Positions 44,745 through 53,463 of a stretch of 64,000 bases of DNA are shown here, in pieces. Every line of letters starts with the position of its first letter. Position 1 is the stretch's first letter. The notes beneath the pieces are model-generated. The model had not been told where the DNA came from. It did no database searches and saw only the letters and a list, made by a program, of their open reading frames with translations. Source of the DNA: CAYJBH01 sp964370605. Its GTDB lineage: Bacteria > Bacillota > Clostridia > Oscillospirales > Ruminococcaceae. Location: NCBI GenBank assembly GCA_964370605.1, contig CAYJJX010000012.1:1-64000 (forward strand), in the 5' to 3' direction. Made by a program: the position numbers and the translations under genes.

Positions 44745-45809
44745 ATGCAAAACGAGATAATTTGTACCGGAAAAACCATCGACCTTGCTATAGAACAAGG
44801 CCTTGCCGAACTCGGACTTTCCCGTGACGACGTTTCGGTCGAAATATTGGAAACACCTGTTCGCCGTCTGTTCAAATCTATACCTGCCAAGGTAAAGTTG
44901 ACCCGTGACCTGCCGGAGCCGGTTGCCGAGGTAAAAAAAGCACCGGAACAAAAGAAAAGTGCCCCACCTTTGAAAAGTGCACCCGCTCAGAAGACCGCGC
45001 CTGCACCGACAAAGCAGGAACAGCCTAAAAAAGCCGCACCGAAAAGCGAGACTGCAAAACCGGCACCCAAACAGGCTAAAGCCTCTAAACGTACAGAAGA
45101 AGAGCTGGAAACACTCAACAAAAAGACGGTAATCGCTACCGAATTTTTGAATGACGTTTTCAAGGCTATGGAACTTCCCGATGTCGCTATAACCTCTGCG
45201 CCTGCAGAGCGTGGAGCAATTTTGAATATCGGCGGTGAAAATCTTTCAATCCTTATCGGCAAAAGGGGTGAAACGATGGAGGCCCTGTCCTACCTGACCT
45301 CGCTGGTTGCCAACAGCATTGGTGGGAACTTCGAAAAGATGTCGCTTGACGTTGCGGGATACCGTGAAAAACGTGAGGCCGATCTTAGCGAACTTGCAAA
45401 GCGTATCTCAAGCAACGTTCTTTCCTCCGGCAGACCTTATGCCTTAGAGCCGATGAACCCATACGAGCGTAGAATCATCCATACCGCTATCGGTACTATC
45501 GATGGCGTAGCAAGTGAATCACAGGGCGACGGTGAGCGTCGTCACATCGTGATTTACAGCGAAGCCGAGGGACTTACGGGCGACATACGTTACAGCGATC
45601 GTGGTCGACGCGGCGGTAAGCGTAGCGGTGGTCGTGATGACCGTGATTCTCGTGGCGGTCGCGGCGGACGTGGCGGTAGTGGCGGCGGTCGTCGTGAACG
45701 AAGCAACGATAGAGACAGACGCCCAAAACAGCCCCCCATTGTCTCGACTAGATCTGAAAAGATAGACGACGGTTCTGATAAACCTCTTTTCTCTAAGATA
45801 GAGCTGTAG
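44745..45809 (+). CDS. jag: Jag/KhpB RNA-binding protein
   Basis: A 354-residue cytoplasmic RNA-binding protein. Jag_N domain at 1-52, a charged Lys/Ala/Pro linker to about 120, a KH domain at 135-205 with I-G-K-R-G-E-T-M-E, and an R3H domain at about 205-280 (N-P-Y-E-R-R-I-I-H). The C-terminus adds a 50-residue Arg/Gly/Asp-rich RGG-like tail, longer than in most homologues. In other Firmicutes KhpA/KhpB affect cell division and sRNA function. Confidence 0.95.
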   Translation: MQNEIICTGKTIDLAIEQGLAELGLSRDDVSVEILETPVRRLFKSIPAKVKLTRDLPEPVAEVKKAPEQKKSAPPLKSAPAQKTAPAPTKQEQPKKAAPKSETAKPAPKQAKASKRTEEELETLNKKTVIATEFLNDVFKAMELPDVAITSAPAERGAILNIGGENLSILIGKRGETMEALSYLTSLVANSIGGNFEKMSLDVAGYREKREADLSELAKRISSNVLSSGRPYALEPMNPYERRIIHTAIGTIDGVASESQGDGERRHIVIYSEAEGLTGDIRYSDRGRRGGKRSGGRDDRDSRGGRGGRGGSGGGRRERSNDRDRRPKQPPIVSTRSEKIDDGSDKPLFSKIEL

Positions 45810-45841
45810 TACTTTATATATAAAGGAATGGTCTATTTAAA

Positions 45842-47194
45842 ATGAATATTATTATTGTCGGAGACGGAAAGGTCGGTTTCACCCTTACACGCCTATTGGC
45901 CTTTGAGGGACATGACCTGGTTGTTATTGATAGCAAACAGGAGGTTTTGACCGATTCTAAAAATCGACTTGATGTCATTACATTAAAAGGTAGTGGCACT
46001 AATATCGAAATTCTGCGTGAGGCAGGGGCGGAGACCGCCGACCTGCTTATTGCCGCTACATCGATGGACGAGGTTAACATCCTTTCCTGTATGTTGGCAA
46101 AAAAACTCGGTACTGTTCACACCATTGCACGTGTGCGCACTACCGACTATCTAAAGTCACTCTCCTTCCTCAAAGAGGAGATGGGACTTTCCATGATCAT
46201 TAATCCGGAAAAAGAGAGCGCCATCGAAATTTTGAAGGTGCTCCGCTTTCCGTCTGCCGTAAACGTCGACACGTTTGCCGGTGGTAAAGTTGAAGTTGTC
46301 GAAATCAAATTGATGAACGGCAACCCCATCATAGGACGCCGCCTTGCCGACCTGCGCAAAGAGTCGGAAGAGGGCTTTATTGTCTGCGCCGTTGATCGCG
46401 GTGAGGAAGTCATCATTCCAAATGGCGACTTCGTGTTCGAGGCAAATGACAAGGTGTCTATCACAGGAAATCGTAGCAAAATTTCCCGTTTTTTCAAGAA
46501 GCTTCGTATCTTCAAAAAGACGGTTCGTGACGTCGTCATCATCGGTGGCGGTACCATCGCCTACCATCTTTCCTTATCGCTACTCAAGCAAGGTATATCG
46601 GTCAAGATTGTCGAAAAAGACTATGAACGCGCCACCCAGCTTTGTGAGATGCTGCCGGGGGCTAAAGTTTTGTGCGGAGACGGCACAGGCGCCGACCTTT
46701 GGCGAGAAGAGCAACTGGACAAGACCGACGCTCTTGTTGCGCTGACCGGAATGGATGAGCAGAATGTTATCATTTCACTTATGGTGCAAAACCCCGAGTG
46801 CAAGGTGGTCACAAAGATAAGCCGCCAGTCCTTCAATACTATGCTGGAGGATCTGCATCTACACACCGTCATATCGCCAAAATATATCACCGCGTTCCAG
46901 ATCGTGAGTTATGTTCGCGCCATGCAAAACAGCATGGGAAGCAAGGTGAATGCACTCTACCAGATTTTGGACGGACAGGTCGAAGCGCTCGAGTTTGTCG
47001 CAGAACACGGCGATTTCATCGGTATACCTCTTTCCCAGCTTGTCATAAAAGATCAGGCGCTCATCGCCTGCCAGATGCGCAAAGGTAAAATAATGTACCC
47101 GTCCGGCGATTCAACCATCGAGGTCGGTGACCGTGTAATTGTCACGACCACGCTGCCAAGAATGTCGGATCTGTCCGAAATATTCGAGGATTGA
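45842..47194 (+). CDS. trkA: Trk potassium uptake regulator TrkA
   Basis: A 450-residue cytoplasmic gating subunit with two RCK modules: NAD-binding starts at residue 3 (I-V-G-D-G-K-V-G) and about 229 (I-I-G-G-G-T-I-A), each followed by a TrkA-C domain. It controls the TrkH channel, whose gene starts 7 bp downstream. The position where mnmE normally follows jag is taken by trkA here. Confidence 0.96.
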   Translation: MNIIIVGDGKVGFTLTRLLAFEGHDLVVIDSKQEVLTDSKNRLDVITLKGSGTNIEILREAGAETADLLIAATSMDEVNILSCMLAKKLGTVHTIARVRTTDYLKSLSFLKEEMGLSMIINPEKESAIEILKVLRFPSAVNVDTFAGGKVEVVEIKLMNGNPIIGRRLADLRKESEEGFIVCAVDRGEEVIIPNGDFVFEANDKVSITGNRSKISRFFKKLRIFKKTVRDVVIIGGGTIAYHLSLSLLKQGISVKIVEKDYERATQLCEMLPGAKVLCGDGTGADLWREEQLDKTDALVALTGMDEQNVIISLMVQNPECKVVTKISRQSFNTMLEDLHLHTVISPKYITAFQIVSYVRAMQNSMGSKVNALYQILDGQVEALEFVAEHGDFIGIPLSQLVIKDQALIACQMRKGKIMYPSGDSTIEVGDRVIVTTTLPRMSDLSEIFED

Positions 47195-47201
47195 TGTCGG
47201 C

Positions 47202-48641
47202 ATGAATTTACGTATGATCGCATATACTGTCGGCATTGTTCAACTTTGTATGGCAGCGCTGATGCTGGCACCGCTTATCGTTTCACTCATCTATGCCGGA
47301 AACGATACCACGGCGCTTGTTGCCTCTATCGCAATCACCGCAGCAGTCGGTTTTCTTTTGATGCTCGCAAAACCAAAAAACACCAGAATTTTTGCCCGTG
47401 AGGGTTTTATAATCGTCGCACTTTCCTGGGTTACACTCTCAGTGTTCGGTGCACTGCCCTTTGTTTTCTCCGGTTCAACCGCAAGCTTTGTCGATGCTGT
47501 TTTCGAGAGCATGTCAGGGTTCACCACCACCGGAGCCTCGATTCTGACCAATGTTGAAATTTTGGACAAAGGGGTTCTGTTTTGGCGAAGTTTCACCCAC
47601 TGGATCGGTGGCATGGGCGTTCTGGTATTCCTATTGGCTATCCTTCCTCTCTCGGGCGGTCGGAATATGCACGTTATGCGTGCCGAAGTGCCGGGACCTA
47701 CCGTATCAAAACTTGTACCCAAGATGCGTACCACCGCGCTGGTGCTCTACGCTATCTATCTTGCACTGACCATAATCGAGATCGTTATTCTGCTCTTTTG
47801 CGGCCTGCCGCTCTTTGACAGTATCGTTCATGCATTCGGTACCGCAGGCACCGGTGGTTTCTCTATAAAAAACGCATCTATCGCCGCCTATGACAATCCT
47901 TCGGTTGAGATAGTTATCACAATCTTCATGTTGCTGTTCGGTATCAACTTCAACGTCTACTTTCTGTTGCTGGTTCGCCAGTTTGCAAAGGCATTTTTTG
48001 ACGAAGAACTAAAGGTGTATCTGGGTATCGTGATCGCGAGTATTATCGCAATCACAATAAATATATATCATATGTATGACGGCTTGGCGGAATCATTGCG
48101 TGTAGCCTCATTTCAGGTTGCGACCATCATTACCACCACCGGCTATGCCACTGCCGATTTCGATCTCTGGCCGGAATTTTCCAAAACACTCTTGGTGCTG
48201 TTGATGTTTATTGGTGCCTCTGCCGGCTCTACCGGCGGCGGTTTGAAGGTTTCGCGCTTCATAATTTTGATAAAGTCGGTCATATCGGGACTACGCACTC
48301 AACTCTTTCCGAGCAGTGTGAACATTGTTCGGCTCCAAAACAGACGTGTGGAAGATTCCACCGTCAAGGAGGTGCAGAACTATTTTGCACTTTATATGAT
48401 GATCCTTCTTGGCTCGGTGCTGGTCGTATCCTTTGACGGCTTTTCGTTTGAAACAACATTCACTGCCGTTGTGGCTTGCCTCAACAATATCGGACCGGGA
48501 CTTGACATGGTCGGTCCAACCGGAAACTATTCTGAGTTTTCTGTGTTTTCAAAGATTGTACTGATCTTCAACATGGTCATCGGACGACTGGAAATATTCC
48601 CAATTATCTTCCTTTTCACCCCCTCGGCATGGAGACGATGA
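47202..48641 (+). CDS. trkH: Trk potassium uptake channel TrkH
   Basis: A 479-residue potassium channel with four pseudo-repeat pore segments: S-G-F-T-T-T-G-A, G-T-A-G-T-G-G-F-S, T-T-T-G-Y-A-T-A and N-I-G-P-G-L-D, the glycines forming the selectivity filter. It ends in F-x-P-S-A-W-R-R as usual. ATG 47202 is chosen, with GAGGA about 10 nt upstream inside the end of trkA. It is paired with TrkA. Confidence 0.96.
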   Translation: MNLRMIAYTVGIVQLCMAALMLAPLIVSLIYAGNDTTALVASIAITAAVGFLLMLAKPKNTRIFAREGFIIVALSWVTLSVFGALPFVFSGSTASFVDAVFESMSGFTTTGASILTNVEILDKGVLFWRSFTHWIGGMGVLVFLLAILPLSGGRNMHVMRAEVPGPTVSKLVPKMRTTALVLYAIYLALTIIEIVILLFCGLPLFDSIVHAFGTAGTGGFSIKNASIAAYDNPSVEIVITIFMLLFGINFNVYFLLLVRQFAKAFFDEELKVYLGIVIASIIAITINIYHMYDGLAESLRVASFQVATIITTTGYATADFDLWPEFSKTLLVLLMFIGASAGSTGGGLKVSRFIILIKSVISGLRTQLFPSSVNIVRLQNRRVEDSTVKEVQNYFALYMMILLGSVLVVSFDGFSFETTFTAVVACLNNIGPGLDMVGPTGNYSEFSVFSKIVLIFNMVIGRLEIFPIIFLFTPSAWRR

Positions 48642-48707
48642 GGAATCGCAAGGCAAAGGGTGACAGTCAAATGACCGCCACCCATAACCAATCTGGCCGA
48701 AATCAGC

Positions 48708-48854
48708 CTATTTGCAGTTGGAACCGCTCTTGGATTGACCGGTGCGATTGCTGTCAGAACCGGAGTTCATCTTGCTTTGAGTCTTGTTCTGCGCTTTGTC
48801 GCTTGCGGAATTTGATGTGCTTTGCGATTTCGAGTTTTCTGATCTCTTGTTCAT
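48708..48854 (-). CDS. Small Ser/Asn/Lys-rich protein
   Basis: A 48-codon frame from ATG 48854 to TAG 48708 with a good AGGAG 7 nt upstream. The product is hydrophilic and low in complexity: 14 serines, many Asn, Gln and Lys, no long hydrophobic stretch, and a Cys as the penultimate residue. It is likely disordered. The composition recalls small spore-coat or gamma-type spore proteins, but no family motif is recognisable. It lies between trkH and a membrane protein gene, on the opposite strand. No terminator seen. Confidence 0.6.
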   Translation of the reverse strand: MNKRSENSKSQSTSNSASDKAQNKTQSKMNSGSDSNRTGQSKSGSNCK

Positions 48855-48981
48855 GATAATTCTCCTGAAAATTTGGATATAATCCCCGAATAAGGGACTT
48901 GTAGATATTGTAGCCGTATTGTAACTTTTTATTCACTGCATTTATATATTTTCATCTTATTATTTATAAGGAGACAAGGCC

Positions 48982-49815
48982 ATGACTAAAAAGAACACCT
49001 CGCCAAAGCAAAAGCTTTCGCAAGCCCTCAAGCAGGAAATGAGAGAGAATAAAAGCTCTTTTATTGTCTTTAGTATTCTTCGGCTAATTGTCGTCGCAGT
49101 ACTGGTACGCCAATTCTTTTTGCAAAACTACGAAGGCGTATTTTTCTGCCTTTTGACACTGGTACTCTTCTATATACCGAGTTGGGTACAGGTCAAGATG
49201 CGTATTAAACTGCCACCGGCGTTGGAAATCACCATTCTCTGTTTCATCTTTGCGGCCGAGATACTCGGTGAAATCAATGCTTTCTACGTCAAAATACCCG
49301 GTTGGGACACCATGCTACATACTATAAACGGATTCCTTGCGGCGGCCGTAGGGTTTTCGATGGTCGTTATTCTTAACAACAACGAAAAATTGACCTTCGA
49401 CCTATCACCATTGTTCATGGCACTCACCTCATTTTGTTTCTCTATGACGGTGGCAGTTGTTTGGGAGTTTTTTGAGTTCGGCATGGACATGATATTCTTT
49501 ACCGACATGCAAAAGGATACCGTGATAAACGCGATTCATACCGTAACACTGGACACAACACTCACAAATACCACAGTATCGATCAATAACATTAACGAGG
49601 TGTTTATCAACGGTCAGGAACTTGGCGTTGGAGGATATCTCGACATCGGACTGCTCGATACCATGAAGGACATGATCGTTAACTTTGTCGGTGCTGTTGT
49701 ATTTTCGATATGTGGTTTCTTCTATGTCAAATCCAAAGGCTACAAACGCACTATTGCACAGAACTTTGTGCCGACCATGAAACCGCTCAAAAATGATGAC
49801 AACAAACAACAATAG
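48982..49815 (+). CDS. Multi-pass membrane protein (DUF2238/YjdF-like)
   Basis: A 277-residue protein with about six or seven helices. The motifs W-D-T-M-L-H-T-I-N-G-F near 110 and V-V-W-E-F-F-E-F near 160 are like the W-D/LH-x2-x-G and WE-x-FE patterns of DUF2238/YjdF proteins, with acidic and histidine residues inside the membrane. A hydrophilic loop (about 180-225) follows. AAGGAG precedes the ATG. Function unknown. Confidence 0.72.
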   Translation: MTKKNTSPKQKLSQALKQEMRENKSSFIVFSILRLIVVAVLVRQFFLQNYEGVFFCLLTLVLFYIPSWVQVKMRIKLPPALEITILCFIFAAEILGEINAFYVKIPGWDTMLHTINGFLAAAVGFSMVVILNNNEKLTFDLSPLFMALTSFCFSMTVAVVWEFFEFGMDMIFFTDMQKDTVINAIHTVTLDTTLTNTTVSINNINEVFINGQELGVGGYLDIGLLDTMKDMIVNFVGAVVFSICGFFYVKSKGYKRTIAQNFVPTMKPLKNDDNKQQ

Positions 49816-49859
49816 CAGCTCTTATCGCCGATATCCTCACAATTGTGCACAAAAAAACA

Positions 49860-49888
49860 TTGAATTTTATGGCTAAGTGTGATATAAT
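49860..49888 (+). promoter_or_regulatory. Promoter of yebC operon
   Basis: TTGAAT (49860-49865), 17 bp, TATAAT (49883-49888), then 37 bp to the start codon. Confidence 0.85.
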
Positions 49889-49925
49889 CTTTTTGTATGA
49901 CTAAAACCCAAGAGAGATCAAAACT

Positions 49926-50633
49926 ATGTCCGGCCATTCAAAATGGAGCACAATAAAACGAAAAAAGGAAAAAACGGATAGCGCGCGAGCCAAAATTTTC
50001 ACCAAAATCGGTCGAGAAATTCAGGTGATTGTGCGTGAAGGCGGCAACGATCCCGCCGCAAACACCCGACTTCGGGACGTCATTGCAAAAGCAAAATCAC
50101 TCAATGTGCCGTCTGACAACATAAACAGGCTGATTCAAAAAGCGTCTGCCTCTGACAAGGACAACTATCAGTCGGTGCGTTACGAGGGGTACGGCCCCGC
50201 AGGTCTCGCCTTCATCGTAGAAGCGCTGACCGACAATCTTCATCGCACCACCGCAAATATCCGACTCTATTTCGATAAATTCGGCGCAGGTCTCGGAACA
50301 AACGGTTGCACCTCATATCTGTTTGAGCGAAAAGGATTGATCATTGTAGCAAGCGATGCCGGGAATGTCGAAGAGACAATAATGCAAGCACCGATCGAAG
50401 ATTACACTCAAGCGGAGGCTTTCTTCGAAATAACGGTATCACCATCTGATTTCAGTGAGGCGGTCGCATTTCTGAACGATAATAACGTCATCATAGAATC
50501 GGCAGAGATAACCAATCTGCCGATGACTACCGTCACAGTAGACAATCCTGACGATCAAAAGCGATTGGAGCAGCTGATGAACGCGCTTGATGACGACGAC
50601 GATGTGCAGGATTATAGCACAAATCTAGAGTAA
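49926..50633 (+). CDS. YebC/PmpR-family protein
   Basis: A 235-residue protein with the family start M-S-G-H-S-K-W-S-T-I-K and acidic N-D-P-A-A-N-T-R-L. Members act as DNA-binding transcription regulators or as ribosome-associated factors helping translation through proline runs; which applies here is unknown. Its stop is 20 bp before the pseudokinase gene, in the same operon. Confidence 0.95.
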   Translation: MSGHSKWSTIKRKKEKTDSARAKIFTKIGREIQVIVREGGNDPAANTRLRDVIAKAKSLNVPSDNINRLIQKASASDKDNYQSVRYEGYGPAGLAFIVEALTDNLHRTTANIRLYFDKFGAGLGTNGCTSYLFERKGLIIVASDAGNVEETIMQAPIEDYTQAEAFFEITVSPSDFSEAVAFLNDNNVIIESAEITNLPMTTVTVDNPDDQKRLEQLMNALDDDDDVQDYSTNLE

Positions 50634-50653
50634 ACACAACGAGGTAACATTTT

Positions 50654-52261
50654 TTGAAGAACACTAAACTTTGCGTTTTCTGTAAATCCAGAATCGATGA
50701 GACAGACGTTCTGTGTCCCTTTTGCGGAATCGAAGCGACAAATACCAACCCAATCGGCAGTCTGGAGCTTGGATCGGTCGTAAAGAAGAAGTATACCATC
50801 GGTCGATTCGTTTCCATCGACGGCGAGGGTATCGTCTATGAAGCACTTGTTAACGCAACGGCGGAAGAAGTCTACATAAAAGAGTTTTTGCCGATATCGC
50901 TTTGTGCCTCACGTCGTCCTACCGGCGAAGTCATCCCCCGCCCCGGCAGTGAAGTGCCATATAAAACCACTCTCACCGATTTCATCGATCTGTATAAAGG
51001 TCTTTGCAATGTCGCCGCAAATCCCGGACTTGTCAAGGTTTATGAACTGTTGCTGGACAACAACACCGCCTATGCCGTGACAGAGCGACATGGTGCAACC
51101 AAAACACTTCGTGAATATCTAGAACAAAAAAACCAGAAAATACCGTTCGAAACCGCCGAAGAGATGCTGGAACCCATTTTCTCCGCTCTTTTGTCTTTGC
51201 ATGAGCAACGATTATTGCACCGTGGTGTTTCACCCGACACTATTTTGGTCAAGGAAGACGGCAAGCTGTTGCTGTCCGGCTACGCTACCCTTGCGCTTCG
51301 TACCTCAAAAAGCGCCCTCAAACCTCAACTTTTCCCCGGATACACAGCTCCGGAACAATATATGGTTACCGAATTTCAAGACACCGGAACCGATATCTAT
51401 GCCGTGGCGGCAGTGCTGTACCGTATGATCACAGGTGTAGAACCGCAGGATGCAAAAGAGCGTCATACCGCCGACAACCTCAAGGTCGCACGAGGCCTTG
51501 CCGGAAATATCCCAAACCTCGCTACCTCTGCAATCCACCGTGCACTTCGATTGTCCATATCGGAGCGTACCCATGATATAATGCAACTCCTGGAGGAATT
51601 TGAGTCGGCACCGTCGTACAATAATTCCGCACCAAAACAGATTAAGGATAACAAGAAGAAATCCGGCTTCAGTCCTCTTATCCTTATAGTAATCATCATG
51701 GTGCTATTAGCGGCCGGTATCATATACTATGCTTACTCACTGCTAGCTTCCTCACTCGTTCCCGAAGTCGCAGATTCGGAAAGTCAGGCAACCGACCTTG
51801 CAGATTCGGCAGTCAGTGAGGCGATCAATTCTCAGTTGACGCCCCGATTGATCGGCATGATGTATGACGATATCCTTGCCGATACTGAACTGCAACAAAA
51901 GTATAAGTTCATCATTACCGAAGAGTATCAGATAAACTATCCGGAAGGCCAAGTCTACGCACAACAACCGTTGCCGGAAGAGCCCTATGTCATTGGTCAA
52001 ACAATTGAACTGCGTGTAAGCCTCGGACCGGAGCTTGGCGTCATTCCCGCAGAGCTCTATGGCATGACCAAAGAGGAAGCAATGACATTGCTAAGTGAGA
52101 TGGGTGTGAGCTATGAGTTTTACAACCGTTTTGATGACAGCGCACCGGCCGGAACGGTCATGTACTCTGAGCCTGCCGTCGGCGAGGACGTGGTTATCGA
52201 CGAAAATACGAAGGTACAGCTTTTCATCGCGGTGCCGACCACTGCATCGACCACCCCGTAA
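50654..52261 (+). CDS. Zinc-ribbon/pseudokinase/PASTA membrane protein
   Basis: A 535-residue protein from TTG 50654. Zinc ribbon at C7-C10/C21-C24; protein-kinase fold at about 45-315; one helix at about 340-365; then two PASTA repeats outside (about 395-462 and 463-530). The kinase keeps the ATP-contact Lys (V-Y-I-K-E-F) and A-P-E, but HRD is H-R-G, its following Lys and Asn are replaced, and the DFG region reads L-S-G-Y-A without Asp. It is therefore predicted to be inactive, a PrkC/Stk1-like cell-wall sensor that signals by binding. Confidence 0.88.
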   Translation: MKNTKLCVFCKSRIDETDVLCPFCGIEATNTNPIGSLELGSVVKKKYTIGRFVSIDGEGIVYEALVNATAEEVYIKEFLPISLCASRRPTGEVIPRPGSEVPYKTTLTDFIDLYKGLCNVAANPGLVKVYELLLDNNTAYAVTERHGATKTLREYLEQKNQKIPFETAEEMLEPIFSALLSLHEQRLLHRGVSPDTILVKEDGKLLLSGYATLALRTSKSALKPQLFPGYTAPEQYMVTEFQDTGTDIYAVAAVLYRMITGVEPQDAKERHTADNLKVARGLAGNIPNLATSAIHRALRLSISERTHDIMQLLEEFESAPSYNNSAPKQIKDNKKKSGFSPLILIVIIMVLLAAGIIYYAYSLLASSLVPEVADSESQATDLADSAVSEAINSQLTPRLIGMMYDDILADTELQQKYKFIITEEYQINYPEGQVYAQQPLPEEPYVIGQTIELRVSLGPELGVIPAELYGMTKEEAMTLLSEMGVSYEFYNRFDDSAPAGTVMYSEPAVGEDVVIDENTKVQLFIAVPTTASTTP

Positions 52262-52267
52262 TAAAAC

Positions 52268-52302
52268 AAAAACTATCAGGTCATGCGTGCCTGATAGTTT
52301 TT
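52268..52302 (+). terminator. Terminator of yebC-pseudokinase operon
   Basis: A 13-bp perfect stem AAAACTATCAGG-type with 9-nt loop followed by a T-run, ending 41 bp after the stop. Confidence 0.92.
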
Positions 52303-52641
52303 TATTTGCTACTCAAACAGCAGAGCAAGACCTTGTACCTACAAGCATCGTCATAAAATCGCAAGGATAATTTTTGTTGCAATCGGTCAACCGGTTTTGC
52401 AAAATGCACCTTCCGAAACTCTCGGATGTGGCGATATCACATCGCCCTCGTTCTTTTTTTTGTGTGACGATTTTATCACAATAGTAGCTCGATAATTAAT
52501 TTCTTGAGCGTTCAAAAAAATATTTCTTTTTTTCTCCTTATATGTTATAATGGGGTCAATACTAAGTAGTACAAAATGAAAATACCTCGTTTTTCGGGGT
52601 TAAGTGATAATAAAATTATAGAAAAAGGGAATACATTTATC
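52303..52641. other. Intergenic region before proB
   Basis: No gene. It holds a GGCGAT/ATCGCC hairpin at about 52427-52443, followed 7 nt later by eight Ts (weak terminator), and the proB promoter at 52523-52551. A small CCTCG/CGGGG hairpin lies in the proB leader. Confidence 0.45.
52523..52551 (+). promoter_or_regulatory. Promoter of proB
   Basis: Extended -10 TGTTATAAT (TATAAT 52546-52551) with a poor TTTCTT -35, 17 bp upstream. It is the only good promoter in the gap. Confidence 0.6.
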
Positions 52642-53439
52642 ATGCGTGAATATCTGAAAGATGCAAAACGAGTGGTGATCAAGGTGGGATCCTCGACACT
52701 CACCCATAGTACCGGCAGGATGAACCTTGCAAGGGCAGACCGTCTATCTATGGTGGTCAGCGACATTTCAAACAGCGGACGAATACCGACACTCGTGAGC
52801 TCCGGATCGGTAGCGCTCGGTGTGGGGCGATTACAGATTCAACCGGACAAGGGAGACATACAAAAAAAGCAGGCAGCGGCGGCGGTGGGGCAATGCGAAC
52901 TGATGAGCATGTATGATCGCTTTTTCTCTGCCTATGGCAAACAGATTGCGCAAATCCTGCTTACAAAAGATGTATTGGATCACGAAGATCGCAGACAAAA
53001 TGCGATGAACACCTTTGAAAGCCTCTTTTCGATGGGCATAATACCTATCGTCAACGAAAATGATACCGTGTCTTTCGAGGGAATTAAATTCGCCGATAAT
53101 GATATGCTCGCTTCTTACGTGTCGCCGATAGTCAGCGCCGATGTGATGATCGTACTTTCCGACATCGACGGTCTATATGATCGCAGTCCAAGTGACGAGG
53201 GTGCGCAACTTATTAACTATGTTGCAAAAATCACACCTGAAATCGAAGCGATGGCAATGCCGGGCGGTACAAAGCGAGGCACCGGTGGTATGGCAACAAA
53301 ACTTGCCGCCGCCAGATTTGCGACCTCCAATGGGGTTCCGATGATCATTGCAAACGGCAAAAGCCCCGAGATCCTTTACGATATTCTTGAAGGCAAAGAA
53401 GTGGGAACGTTTTTTTCGGCACGAGGAGTGTCAGAATAA
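52642..53439 (+). CDS. proB: Glutamate 5-kinase, catalytic domain only
   Basis: Phosphorylates glutamate in the first step of proline synthesis. The 265-residue protein is an amino-acid kinase domain: V-I-K-V-G-S-S-T-L at the start, S-S-G-S-V-A-L-G, N-E-N-D-T-V and G-T-K-R-G-T-G-G-M-A-T-K. It stops where most bacterial ProB proteins continue into a PUA domain (about 365 residues). ATG 52642 is chosen (AAGGGA 11 nt upstream); the frame is open to 52576. No proA follows; malQ is the next gene. Confidence 0.93.
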   Translation: MREYLKDAKRVVIKVGSSTLTHSTGRMNLARADRLSMVVSDISNSGRIPTLVSSGSVALGVGRLQIQPDKGDIQKKQAAAAVGQCELMSMYDRFFSAYGKQIAQILLTKDVLDHEDRRQNAMNTFESLFSMGIIPIVNENDTVSFEGIKFADNDMLASYVSPIVSADVMIVLSDIDGLYDRSPSDEGAQLINYVAKITPEIEAMAMPGGTKRGTGGMATKLAAARFATSNGVPMIIANGKSPEILYDILEGKEVGTFFSARGVSE

Positions 53440-53463
53440 TATAATCGCAATAGGAGTGTTGTT

